From assembly GCA_009786715.1 (NCBI GenBank), contig WQRN01000005.1, positions 1 to 44,995 of the forward strand: a DNA stretch of 44,995 nt, read 5' to 3'. Every line of letters starts with the position of its first letter. The first letter of the stretch is position 1. A program made the position numbers and the translations under genes. A model generated the notes under the pieces. That model searched no databases, was not told the DNA's origin, and saw only the letters and a list, made by a program, of their open reading frames with translations. This DNA is from Treponema sp. GTDB taxonomy: Bacteria > Spirochaetota > Spirochaetia > Treponematales > Breznakiellaceae. This document shows, in pieces, positions 1-8,521 of the stretch.

Positions 1-365
1 TTTGCGCGGATCCCAGGCACAAACGCGCCGAGCGCACGGCAATGGGCTGCATTGATATTATTCCATGGGAGAGGAAAGATTTATTTTCTTCGCCGGAGAA
101 TTGCGCTGTTGAAACTCTTCCCATTTTTGCATTAGAGACCGGAGGCATTCCCATCGCGGAATTTCCCTTTCCGCGCCGCGGGATATTAATCGCGGGTTCG
201 GAGGAATTGGGCGTAAGCCCGAGAGCATTGGCGGCGGCAGACGCTTCGTTGGGTAGGGTGACGATTCCTTGCTACGGGACTAAGGCCTCGCTTAATGTAT
301 CGGTCGCGTTTGGGATTGCATTACAGGCGTGGAGCGAAAGAAGCGAAATCAATCGCACGCAGTAA
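1..365 (+). CDS. TrmH/SpoU-family RNA 2'-O-methyltransferase, C-terminal fragment
   Basis: The reading frame is open to the left edge, so this is the 3' part of a gene that starts outside the window. An internal ATG at 42 is not the real start, because the upstream codons read RDPRHKRAERTAMG, which fits the SpoU fold. Visible family motifs are GSEELGVS (motif 2, SAM-binding knot) and IPCYGTKASLNVSVAFGIAL (motif 3, with the conserved SLNVS). Known family members transfer a methyl group from S-adenosylmethionine to a ribose 2'-OH of tRNA or rRNA through a trefoil knot. The substrate cannot be told from this fragment. The gene ends 60 bases before the Hsp70 operon and is probably a separate unit. 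Confidence 0.85.
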   Translation, partial: CADPRHKRAERTAMGCIDIIPWERKDLFSSPENCAVETLPIFALETGGIPIAEFPFPRRGILIAGSEELGVSPRALAAADASLGRVTIPCYGTKASLNVSVAFGIALQAWSERSEINRTQ

Positions 366-371
366 GCCTGT

Positions 372-397
372 GTAATTTTGATAATTACTTGTTTTTT
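372..397 (+). terminator. weak terminator-like hairpin after the methyltransferase
   Basis: GTAATT (372-377) pairs with AATTAC (383-388) around the loop TTGAT. It is followed by TTGTTTTTT. The stem is short and nearly all A/T, so termination would be inefficient. Its position between the stop codon and the next operon is the main support. Confidence 0.3.
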
Positions 398-417
398 AAA
401 AAATTACAGATTATCAT
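389..417 (+). promoter_or_regulatory. possible promoter of the Hsp70-AAA operon
   Basis: TTGTTT (389-394) and TATCAT (412-417) are 17 bases apart, 8 bases before the ATG at 426. Both boxes are imperfect, and the -35 overlaps the T-run of the preceding hairpin. No CIRCE-like inverted repeat or other heat-shock operator was seen. If this promoter is used, the leader would be very short. Confidence 0.25.
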
Positions 418-425
418 AAGAAATA

Positions 426-2063
426 ATGAAAGTAATAGGCTTTGATTTTGGAACGACCAACAGCACTATAAGTTATTTTAACAAAGAATCCAATGCTCTG
501 GACAGCTTTAAAGTCCGCGCAGGAGACGCAGACTATATACCCACAGTTGTCGCTTATAATTTAAAAAAAAATAACGAAGTTTCTATCGGCAATACCGCAA
601 AACCAAATGTTACCCTTAAAAATTATGAAGCATACGAACATTTCAAACTCCTTCTCGGCAAGAACGCGGATAAAATAATCGAGGGAAAATCAAAAACCCC
701 TATTCAGGTAACGCATGATTTTATTAAGAAACTTTTGGATGAATATAAAATTAATCAGAAGATGGACGAGAAAACCAATCTGGACGGCATTGTAATGACT
801 GTACCGGAAACCTGGATTAGAGAAGAAAGCAACAGGACGGCAAGAGAAAATATAATCGATATATTTAAAACGCTTGGATATAAAGAAAACGAAAATTTCC
901 AACTGGAAAGCGAACCAGTCGGCGCCGCTACATATTTTTGCTGGTCGTATAAGCAAAAGGAAGGTAAAGAGTATACAGGGCACATAACTGTTATAGATTA
1001 CGGCGGCGGAACGCTGGATGTTACTTTATGCGAGGCAATGAAGGATGGAAAAATTAAAATTTTAGAACGGTGCGGTTACGGCGAATACAATGAAACCAAC
1101 GGCTGCGCCGGCGTGGCTTTTGATGAAACAGTTGTAGAAAAACTTATTCGCGATAAAAACCTCCCGATAAAAAGAGGGGAGCCGAAATTTATAGATTTGC
1201 GTAATAGTTTTGAAAACAGAAAAATTAATGAATGCGAACAAATAACGAAAGATTTAAAAGATTATTATGACGATCCTGACATTGTAGAAGGAGACTCAAT
1301 TTTTCAATTAAAATACAACGATGAAGGTGATACATTCGACGTTTGCTGCAAAGATTTAGATGAATGTTTTTGCAAGGTAAACGCGCCTAAATTAAAAGAA
1401 TCGCTGGAACAGATAAAACAATATTTCTCTGTTTATAATATTAACAGTAACGCGCCTGAGAATTTTAAAGTGCTGCTTGTAGGCGGGTTCAGCAATTTTT
1501 ACGCGGTAGAAAAAGAAGTAAGAGAATCTTTTGGCGTAACATCAGGAAATATCGATAAAAGATTCGAACAGCCGTTTGAGATAAAAAACAGAACGCTGGC
1601 AATTTCAAGAGGCGCGGCATTAATTGCTGCCGGAGAATTTAGTATAGAGCATACTTGTACGCATAATTACGGTTATGTTACATACGGACTTGGAAAAGAA
1701 TCGGACAATTTAATCCCGTATTTTAATCCGATAATTAAAAAAGGCGAGAATTTAAAAAAATACAGCGAACCTTTATTCGCGGATAGAAAAGAATATGTAA
1801 AGCATCCTGCAGGCAAGCTTTTTATTTATATAGATGACGGACGCCCCAATAACGCAGGAAGATCGCAGCCTATACCTCTAGGCGAATCTGTAAAAGAATT
1901 ATTTCCGAATGTTGATAACGATTATGCTGACAAATGGTATCAAATTGGTTTTTCTGTCAGCAGAAATCAAATTCCAACTATATATATAAAAGACAAACAT
2001 GGAACTGTAATTTCATCAACTTCATTGAATAAATTAATAGAAAAAATTGGCATTTCGCAATAA
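426..2063 (+). CDS. Hsp70-family (DnaK-like) ATPase, short form
   Basis: This 545-residue protein has an actin-like ATPase domain and is shorter than DnaK (about 600-640 residues). Phosphate-1 motif FDFGTTNSTISYF is at residues 5-17, phosphate-2 motif VIDYGGGTLDVTL at about 189, and adenosine motif VLLVGGFSNF at about 349. About 150 residues follow. They resemble the start of a beta substrate-binding domain but leave no room for a full helical lid. The long Asp/Glu-rich insertion at roughly residues 240-320 is not typical of housekeeping DnaK. It is the first gene of a six-gene operon containing a coiled-coil protein of GrpE size and AAA+ ATPases but no DnaJ, so it is a specialised Hsp70, not the general chaperone. 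The ATG has only a weak ribosome-binding site. Family assignment is firm; client and role are unknown. Confidence 0.9.
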   Translation: MKVIGFDFGTTNSTISYFNKESNALDSFKVRAGDADYIPTVVAYNLKKNNEVSIGNTAKPNVTLKNYEAYEHFKLLLGKNADKIIEGKSKTPIQVTHDFIKKLLDEYKINQKMDEKTNLDGIVMTVPETWIREESNRTARENIIDIFKTLGYKENENFQLESEPVGAATYFCWSYKQKEGKEYTGHITVIDYGGGTLDVTLCEAMKDGKIKILERCGYGEYNETNGCAGVAFDETVVEKLIRDKNLPIKRGEPKFIDLRNSFENRKINECEQITKDLKDYYDDPDIVEGDSIFQLKYNDEGDTFDVCCKDLDECFCKVNAPKLKESLEQIKQYFSVYNINSNAPENFKVLLVGGFSNFYAVEKEVRESFGVTSGNIDKRFEQPFEIKNRTLAISRGAALIAAGEFSIEHTCTHNYGYVTYGLGKESDNLIPYFNPIIKKGENLKKYSEPLFADRKEYVKHPAGKLFIYIDDGRPNNAGRSQPIPLGESVKELFPNVDNDYADKWYQIGFSVSRNQIPTIYIKDKHGTVISSTSLNKLIEKIGISQ

Positions 2064-2076
2064 CGGGGAGATAAAT

Positions 2077-2766
2077 ATGGGTAAAAAGAATTCAGAAATA
2101 TTAGAGTTTTTAGAAGCCAACTACTTACCTGCTATTAAAACGGCTGAAGATGACAAAGGATTAAACGAAGTTTTATTTAAAACTGTGAACTATTTAATGG
2201 AACATACATACAATTTAACCTGCGGCATACTTGGCGCATGCAATGAAAGAGAGAAGAAAAAAATCTTTTCGTCTTTTGGAAAACAAGCCGCTCAAAAAGC
2301 CTGCGATTTTTACCAAGCTTCAAAAGGCCAGTTAGACCCCGAAGCGCTGAATGAAGAAACATGGCGAAAGTTGGAAACAGCGGTAAAACAAATAAATGAA
2401 GTAAACGCGTCTTTGGAATCTTTAGAAAAAAATAACGCCGATTTATTACAAAAAGAAAATGAGCTAAACGAAAAAAAGGAAACTTACGAAAAGTTAAATA
2501 AAAAAGTTTCCGCATTAAAAGAAATAAAAGAAAAGGTAACGATTGAAGCTCTTAATAAAATAAAACAAGATGCGGAAGAGTTGGATCTGCATTTGGGTGA
2601 AAACAGCAAAATAGTTATTAAATTAAAAGAATACGGAATTACATCGGTTGAGAAATTTTTAAATGAAATTGACCGCCGCAAAGATATTGTTAAAAATGAA
2701 ATAAAATGGTTTGACAACATTTTAAAAGATATTATTTCCGCGCAAGAAGGGAGGGACGAGTCATAA
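2077..2766 (+). CDS. coiled-coil protein, possible nucleotide-exchange partner of the Hsp70
   Basis: I do not recognise this 229-residue protein by sequence. I place the start at ATG 2077 because GGGGAG lies 6 bases upstream; the same frame stays open to 2047 inside the Hsp70 gene but without such a site. It has no signal peptide or membrane segment. Residues about 1-85 are helical and contain a lone Cys pair (CGILGAC). Residues about 95-170 are a strong coiled coil rich in Lys, Glu, Asn and Leu. A charged helical tail follows. Size, coiled coil and position directly after the Hsp70 suggest a GrpE-like cofactor, but the GrpE beta-domain signature is not evident, so this is inference from context. 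Its stop overlaps the probable start of the radical-SAM gene. Confidence 0.75.
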   Translation: MGKKNSEILEFLEANYLPAIKTAEDDKGLNEVLFKTVNYLMEHTYNLTCGILGACNEREKKKIFSSFGKQAAQKACDFYQASKGQLDPEALNEETWRKLETAVKQINEVNASLESLEKNNADLLQKENELNEKKETYEKLNKKVSALKEIKEKVTIEALNKIKQDAEELDLHLGENSKIVIKLKEYGITSVEKFLNEIDRRKDIVKNEIKWFDNILKDIISAQEGRDES

Positions 2767-3335
2767 AGCTAAGATTGTACATGACAGCGGCAACCACAAA
2801 ATCTTTGGGGCCGTATAACCGGTATGCCATTTGGGTGCAGGGCTGTATGAGGCGGTGCCCCGGCTGTATTTCGAAAGATTCACAGCCGCTTGACGGAGGT
2901 TATGAGGCAGATGCGGCTGATTTGGCTGACGCCATTATAAATACACCCGGCATTGAAGGTATAACGATAAGCGGCGGAGAGCCTTTTTTACAATCAGAAG
3001 CGTTATCGGAATTGATTAGCAAAGTTAAAGCAAGAAAAGATATTGGCGTAATTGTGTACACCGGAAATGATTTAAAAGATATCGAGAATGAAGATCTGGC
3101 TAAACAATGTGATATGATTATAGACGGCGCGTATATAGACGATTTAAACGACGGTCTTAGTTTACGCGGATCATCGAATCAGAACATTTGTTTGATTACC
3201 GAAAGGTATTCGAAAGAGGCAAAAAGCTTTTATGGGGTTCAGGGCAGAAAAATTGAATTGATTTTTAGGGACGGGCAAACAATGATGGTTGGCATCCCGG
3301 ATAAAAAAAGCCTTGAAGCGCTTTCACTTAAATAG
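2763..3335 (+). CDS. radical-SAM protein, NrdG/activase-like
   Basis: The motif GCMRRCPGC gives the CxxxCxxC ligands of a SAM-bound [4Fe-4S] cluster, and ITISGGEPFLQ is the conserved GGEP motif. At about 190 residues it has the compact size of NrdG and pyruvate-formate-lyase activases, which generate a glycyl radical on a partner enzyme. No glycyl-radical enzyme is in the window, so the substrate may be a neighbouring protein. Start choice is unusual. The family N-terminus (LRLY before the Cys motif) begins upstream of the first ordinary start codons (TTG 2775, ATG 2781). GGGAGG at 2749-2754 is spaced correctly only for ATA at 2763, which overlaps the previous stop as ATAA. I therefore suggest an AUA start, with TTG 2775 as the conventional alternative. 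Family assignment is firm; the start is uncertain. Confidence 0.85.
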   Translation: MKLRLYMTAATTKSLGPYNRYAIWVQGCMRRCPGCISKDSQPLDGGYEADAADLADAIINTPGIEGITISGGEPFLQSEALSELISKVKARKDIGVIVYTGNDLKDIENEDLAKQCDMIIDGAYIDDLNDGLSLRGSSNQNICLITERYSKEAKSFYGVQGRKIELIFRDGQTMMVGIPDKKSLEALSLK

Positions 3336-3347
3336 GAGAAATTGAAA

Positions 3348-4667
3348 ATGAGCGGAAGAAAAGAATGTTATGTAACAATGACAAGCACCGAAGCAGATAG
3401 ATTACGCAACAGCGTATGGTGCGCGCAGGTATCTGAAGATCAGGCGCGGCAGAGAGAACAGCGCGTGCAAAACGCTTTAAACGCCGCTAACAGAGAGCGC
3501 GAAGCTTTAAACCGCGCTTTAAACAATGAAATTAACGGGCTTCATGCAGACATCAGGCAAATTTCGGTTGAACAAAACAGAAGATTTTTAAATCAGGAAG
3601 CGGCAATAGAAGATATAAGACGACAATCCGAAAAGAACAGGCAGGAGATGCAAAATCAGATTAACGGCATCAGCGCCCGAATAGAAGCGAAAGAGAACAA
3701 TCATAAAAAACTTGCCGAGTTCTGGATTTCTCAAACACAGGCGTATATTAAAGATATAGAGCAGTACAGGCATGAAATGTTTACACCTGGCGATCTTAAT
3801 AAATTGAAGGGAAAATTGAATCAAATGCTGTCCGATATGAAAAACGAAGCTTATCAATCGGCGATATCAACTGCCAGAAGCTTATTCAATGAAGCTGTTG
3901 ATTTAAAAGAAAATGTTTTAAACGCGGAAACAGAATGGCTTTATTATCACGGTTTGTTTACGCGAACCCTCGCCGGCACAGAGACAAAATTAAACGAATG
4001 TAAAGAACTTCGATTTACTTTTGATATGGAACATGGAACGGAAACAGTTGACGCGAAAGTAAATTATTGGACATGCGGCAGTTTAGACGAAGTTTCAGAA
4101 TCAATATCCGATGTAAAGCAAAAAACCGGGCAAATTCAATCTGTATCTACAAAACAATTAATAGAACATATTGATTCGCTGAACAAGCAGAATGTTAAAA
4201 TGGACGCCGCCTCGGAAGAAGCGAAAAACGCGATGATTTTATCGCAGAACAGGGCGGAGATGGCAAACAAACTTGCAGACGCGCTTGAAGAAGCGGCTTG
4301 GAAATGCGAAGACATTGTTTACGAAGGCGGCGAACATGATCAGCCGGTTCATATAAAATTTTCTGACGGCATGGGGAACGAAATTGTAGCGATAATAACC
4401 CCAGAAATAAATACGCAAAATATGTCTAACAAGCTGGAGCTTCATTTTTTTGATCAAAAGAACGATGAAAAAGAAAGACAAAAATGGATTGCAAGTATAG
4501 AGAACGGTTTAAAACAGGATGGTTTAGAAGTCGGCAATGTTCAATGCGTAAAAGGGTATGAAGTAAAAGCCTCGGATAAGATGGAAATAAAAGATATTAA
4601 AGCGACGGCAAAGAAGAAAATTGAAAGAACAAGAACGGTAAAAAAGGAAAAGCCAGAGGAAAAATAA
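3348..4667 (+). CDS. large coiled-coil protein of the Hsp70-AAA operon
   Basis: This 439-residue cytoplasmic protein has no signal peptide and no recognised catalytic motif. ATG 3348 is chosen because AGGAGA lies 8 bases upstream; the in-frame TTG at 3342 is too close to it. Residues about 35-115 form a Gln/Glu/Arg/Asn-rich coiled coil. A helical middle region reaches about residue 310. A more globular part with beta-like segments (PVHIKFSDGMGNEIVAIITPE, then LELHFFDQ) follows. The C-terminus is strongly basic (KKKIERTRTVKKEKPEEK). It could act as adaptor or substrate of the AAA+ protein encoded immediately downstream. Not recognised; the real-gene call rests on ribosome-binding site, length and tight operon packing. 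Confidence 0.75.
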   Translation: MSGRKECYVTMTSTEADRLRNSVWCAQVSEDQARQREQRVQNALNAANREREALNRALNNEINGLHADIRQISVEQNRRFLNQEAAIEDIRRQSEKNRQEMQNQINGISARIEAKENNHKKLAEFWISQTQAYIKDIEQYRHEMFTPGDLNKLKGKLNQMLSDMKNEAYQSAISTARSLFNEAVDLKENVLNAETEWLYYHGLFTRTLAGTETKLNECKELRFTFDMEHGTETVDAKVNYWTCGSLDEVSESISDVKQKTGQIQSVSTKQLIEHIDSLNKQNVKMDAASEEAKNAMILSQNRAEMANKLADALEEAAWKCEDIVYEGGEHDQPVHIKFSDGMGNEIVAIITPEINTQNMSNKLELHFFDQKNDEKERQKWIASIENGLKQDGLEVGNVQCVKGYEVKASDKMEIKDIKATAKKKIERTRTVKKEKPEEK

Positions 4668-7277
4668 ATGGAATCTTATTTCACCGTAACAGAAAATATT
4701 TTAAAACGTTTCTTCTTTATTTTCGGTCTTACAAAAGACCGTTATTGCGAGAATAATCATATTGCCATAAATCTGGATTTGTTGTTATACAAACATTTAA
4801 AAAGCATTAGTTATAAACGGATAATTTTTTACAGTATGGATGAACAACTTTACTTTTATGACACAGATTCATTTGATATGACAAAACGGCCTAATGAAAC
4901 GCTAAAAGAAAATTTTGTAAAACCAGAAACGGCAAAGAAGCCGGAAATAAAACCTAACAGGCTGCAAGGACCTATCCCCGGAAAATTTAAACCTGCCGCG
5001 AATAATTCCAGTCAAAATCAGGAAGCAGAACAAACTTCGCCTGCCGCAAAAACAAAAGACGGAAAATTGCACTTCGGAAGAATGGACGCAAACATGGCGT
5101 TTGAACGAATCGATCATTGCGTCCGTGATAAGGAAAATAAAGGTATTAAAACCGCGGTAATTTTTACCAATGCGGATGATTTTATAAAATATTTTGTGGA
5201 AGGCATAGACCGCCGCGTTTTTGATTCATTTAATCAATTCGACGCTTTAGGGCCGGATAACCACAACATTGTAATATTTATTTTCCCTGAAGGAAGCCAA
5301 TACGATGTAATTGCAAATTATGAAGGCTCCTTCTTTATAAGAAAAATATCGGAAACTAATACTATCAATATATATCCTCCTGCATTAGATGAAATTCGCA
5401 ACACTATAAATTATTACAGATTAATTCACGGGCTAAAAGTAGATTTTAAATGCCTTGATACCGTTTGTAAAAGAATAGCAAGAGAATTGTGCAAGCGCAG
5501 ACGCTCGTTAAAATGGCTAATGGCTGAATTGAAAAAAAATATAGAGAAGGATTTTATTCTTGACACAAACAGATGCGATGAAATGTTCGGCAAAAAAGAC
5601 AATGAAACCGCCATGCAAAAACTTAATAAACTGATAGGTATGGAATGTGTAAAAAGAGAAATTAGGGTAATGGAGAGCAAAAGTAAATCGGACGGAAAAA
5701 CTGCCGCCGCCTGCGATGATTATCATTCCCGTATTTTGCCGCCGGTTTCTAAAGAAGATGTCAGGTTAAATATGCATTATGTAATTACAGGAAATCCCGG
5801 AACCGGAAAAACTACGGCGGCAAGACTGTTAGGCGAAATAATGTATGAATCGGGTTATTTAAACAGCGGACATACTGTTGAAGTTACAAGAAAAGATTTA
5901 GTTGCAGGTTTCGTTGGGCAGACAGCTTTAAAGACTAAGGAAAAAATAGAAGAGGCTATGGGCGGAGTTCTTTTTATTGACGAAGCTTATTCCCTTGTTG
6001 AAGGCGGAGAAAATGATTTTGGGCGCGAAGCTGTAACAGAACTTGTCGCGGCAATGACCGCGAAAAACGGGTTGTTTTCTCTTGTAGTTGCCGGTTATCC
6101 AAAACAAATGGCGGGTTTTATAGATTCAAACCCCGGTCTTGCAAGGCGTTTTAAAAAAGTAATACACATAGATGATTATTCACCAGACGAACTTTTAAAA
6201 ATTTTTTACAGCAATTTAAACAGGAACTCAATGGGGGAAAAATACGCTATAAGCGATAAATTATCCGAAATGTTAAGTTCGTTTTTTGAAAACTGGCATA
6301 AATCCAGAGATAAAAATTGGGGTAACGCCGGGAATGCAGAAAAATTGCTTGCGGATATGTCCGGCAGTTGGTGGGATCGCGGCGGAGAAAAAACCGCAAG
6401 CGGAGAAATGATACTCGATCTTTGCGACATTCCAAAAGATAAAAAACAATTCTGTAAACCTTCAGAAGAATCTAAAGAAGATGCGATGATAAAATTAACA
6501 AAACTAACAGGGTTAAGCAGCGTAAAAGAAAGAATTGCTCAACTGCAGCGCAGGATTCGACTTAAAGGCGGCGCGGAACCGGGTCATTATGTTTTTTCAG
6601 GAAATCCCGGCACAGGTAAAACAACAGTAGCAAGACTATTAGGCGATATATTGCGCGAAGAAGGAGTTTTAAGGCGCGGCCATGTAGTGGAAGTTCTGCG
6701 TGAAGATTTGGTCGCGGGCTTTGTCGGTCAAACGGCGATAAAAACAAAAGCAAAACTAGAAGAGGCGTTAGACGGAATATTTTTTCTTGATGAAGCGTAT
6801 TCGCTTGTTAGCGGCGGCGAAAACGATTTTGGGCGTGAATCAATAAATACAATTCTTGCTTTTATGGAAAACAACCGCAAGCAGATCTGCGTAATATTTG
6901 CAGGTTACACAAAAAATATGGAAGAATTTGTACAAAGCAATCCCGGTTTAACAAGAAGAATAACCGCAACCCTTAGTTTTGACGATTATAATACAGACGA
7001 ACTAATTTCGATTTTACATAATTTTGCCGGAGATTTTGTTTTAAATCCTGAATTTATTAAGAAATCAAAGCAAATTTTTAATTATTGGATTAAAAATAAA
7101 GACCGGACTTTCGGCAATGCCGGACAGGTTAGAAATTATTTTGCCGAATGCGAAGATGTTTTATATGAACGAATTTTTAATGAGTACGAGTCTGATATTC
7201 CTGAAGAGGTTAAAAAAACATTAACCGGGCGCGATATTCCGGCTAAATATTTATCTATTACAGGAGATTCAGCATGA
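4668..7277 (+). CDS. protein with two CbbX/SpoVK-type AAA+ domains
   Basis: This 869-residue protein carries two AAA+ modules of the CbbX/SpoVK family, ring ATPases that remodel protein complexes (CbbX reactivates Rubisco). First module: Walker A GNPGTGKTT at about residue 375, Walker B VLFIDEAYSL at about 434, then a conserved NPGLARRF segment. Second module: Walker A at about 645, Walker B IFFLDEAYSL at about 704, then NPGLTRRI. Both share DLVAGFVGQTA-KTK, so they look like an internal duplication with both sites intact. The first ~330 residues are a unique region: Pro/Lys-rich linker (about 85-125) and a globular part. No signal peptide. No carboxysome or Rubisco genes are present. The gene begins directly after the preceding stop and overlaps the next gene by ATGA. 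The family call is firm; the remodelled target is unknown. Confidence 0.92.
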   Translation: MESYFTVTENILKRFFFIFGLTKDRYCENNHIAINLDLLLYKHLKSISYKRIIFYSMDEQLYFYDTDSFDMTKRPNETLKENFVKPETAKKPEIKPNRLQGPIPGKFKPAANNSSQNQEAEQTSPAAKTKDGKLHFGRMDANMAFERIDHCVRDKENKGIKTAVIFTNADDFIKYFVEGIDRRVFDSFNQFDALGPDNHNIVIFIFPEGSQYDVIANYEGSFFIRKISETNTINIYPPALDEIRNTINYYRLIHGLKVDFKCLDTVCKRIARELCKRRRSLKWLMAELKKNIEKDFILDTNRCDEMFGKKDNETAMQKLNKLIGMECVKREIRVMESKSKSDGKTAAACDDYHSRILPPVSKEDVRLNMHYVITGNPGTGKTTAARLLGEIMYESGYLNSGHTVEVTRKDLVAGFVGQTALKTKEKIEEAMGGVLFIDEAYSLVEGGENDFGREAVTELVAAMTAKNGLFSLVVAGYPKQMAGFIDSNPGLARRFKKVIHIDDYSPDELLKIFYSNLNRNSMGEKYAISDKLSEMLSSFFENWHKSRDKNWGNAGNAEKLLADMSGSWWDRGGEKTASGEMILDLCDIPKDKKQFCKPSEESKEDAMIKLTKLTGLSSVKERIAQLQRRIRLKGGAEPGHYVFSGNPGTGKTTVARLLGDILREEGVLRRGHVVEVLREDLVAGFVGQTAIKTKAKLEEALDGIFFLDEAYSLVSGGENDFGRESINTILAFMENNRKQICVIFAGYTKNMEEFVQSNPGLTRRITATLSFDDYNTDELISILHNFAGDFVLNPEFIKKSKQIFNYWIKNKDRTFGNAGQVRNYFAECEDVLYERIFNEYESDIPEEVKKTLTGRDIPAKYLSITGDSA

Positions 7278-8521
7278 GCGAAATATTTTGTGCTGTTTGC
7301 AAAAAAGGAAAAGGCCCCACTCAATGCGAAGTCTGCGGTTTTTCAGATAACGGAGTGATATACAAGGAATTTTTAAACCCTGACGATTTAAACGACTGGC
7401 TTAAGACAGTGGTTGAACCCTACCGCATGAAATGGGAATTTAAAGAACGTGAAATTGAATTGCTGGCGCGAATCTATGAGTTAGAATCGCAGCTTGAAGT
7501 ATTTAAAAAACAAAAACCTTCTGTCGGCGCGCAGGAGAATGGAGCAGAACGCAGCCCCGTACAAGGTGACATTAAAGTTACAGATGTAATTGCAAACGCA
7601 ATAGGGAAAAACGATGACCAAAAAACATTTATTAAAGCTGGTCTTAACATTGTTAAAGGATTATTATTAAAACATGAATACGGAAATACTCCCGGCAATA
7701 TTATAAACTTCGGAATCGTGGCAAAAAAAGGTGATTATATTTATTACCATAATGCGATGGACGGCGGTAAAATTTATAAAATGCGCGCTGATGGAACACA
7801 ACGGCAAAAGCTTAATAACAACGAAAGCTGTTTTATTAACGTGTTAGGCGAATGGATATATTATATAGATTTTAGCGGTAAAGGTAACATTTATAAGATG
7901 CGCACAGATGGAACTCAGCCGCAAAAACTTAATGATGAGGCTAGCTATTCTTTAAGCGTAGTAGGTGAATGGGTATATTATTTAACTTCAAGCGATGAAA
8001 GCAAAATTTATAAGATGCGCACAGACGGAACCCAGCGGCAAAAACTCAATAATGATAAAATCGACGAACCTTTTAATCTAACAGACGAATGGATATATTA
8101 TGCAAATAGAGATGACGGCAGAAAAATTTATAAAATACGCACGGACGGAACCCAGCGGCAAAAACTCAATAATGATTATAGTAGTTATATTAACTTGGAA
8201 GGCGATTGGGTGTATTATTCAAATGTAAGCGATGGCAGAAAAATTTACAGAATGCGCACAGATGGATCCCTGCGGCAAAAACTTAATAATGAACAAAGCG
8301 CCTGGATTAACGTATCAAATGGATGGGTGTACTACATTTCCGGACATGGAAATCATACTATTTATTGTAAAATGCGCATAGACGGAAGCCAACAGTATAA
8401 AATTCAAGTTGATAAGGGCATGATTTTTCTCAATATAGCAGATGAGTGGTTGTATTACACAGCTGAGAATGTAAATTATAAAATGCGCATAGATGGAACT
8501 TCTTGCATTACCCCGCTTTAA
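7274..8521 (+). CDS. zinc-ribbon, coiled-coil and DUF5050-like beta-propeller protein
   Basis: AGGAGA lies 6 bases before the ATG, which overlaps the AAA+ stop. The 415-residue protein starts with a zinc ribbon (Cys 6, 9, 18 and 21), followed by a short coiled coil near residues 55-80. From about residue 145 to the end there are six to seven repeats of about 40 residues built on the pattern WVYY...IYKMRTDGTQ.QKLNN. This pattern matches DUF5050-type beta-propeller blades, commonly found in secreted or surface proteins, yet there is no signal peptide or transmembrane helix here. A cytoplasmic sensing or recruitment role within the chaperone/AAA operon is the simplest inference. It is the last gene of the operon. 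DUF5050-like assignment is from the repeat pattern only. Confidence 0.8.
   Translation: MSEIFCAVCKKGKGPTQCEVCGFSDNGVIYKEFLNPDDLNDWLKTVVEPYRMKWEFKEREIELLARIYELESQLEVFKKQKPSVGAQENGAERSPVQGDIKVTDVIANAIGKNDDQKTFIKAGLNIVKGLLLKHEYGNTPGNIINFGIVAKKGDYIYYHNAMDGGKIYKMRADGTQRQKLNNNESCFINVLGEWIYYIDFSGKGNIYKMRTDGTQPQKLNDEASYSLSVVGEWVYYLTSSDESKIYKMRTDGTQRQKLNNDKIDEPFNLTDEWIYYANRDDGRKIYKIRTDGTQRQKLNNDYSSYINLEGDWVYYSNVSDGRKIYRMRTDGSLRQKLNNEQSAWINVSNGWVYYISGHGNHTIYCKMRIDGSQQYKIQVDKGMIFLNIADEWLYYTAENVNYKMRIDGTSCITPL

Noticed and set aside
690..983. Antisense open frames inside the Hsp70 gene, and many similar 60-145-codon frames across the window
   Set aside because: They lie opposite strong coding genes, lack ribosome-binding sites and show no recognisable domains, so they are shadows of the real frames.
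4668..7277. Type VII secretion EccA-like ATPase
   Set aside because: EccA also belongs to the CbbX group, but no WXG100, EccC or other type VII genes are present, and there are two AAA+ modules.
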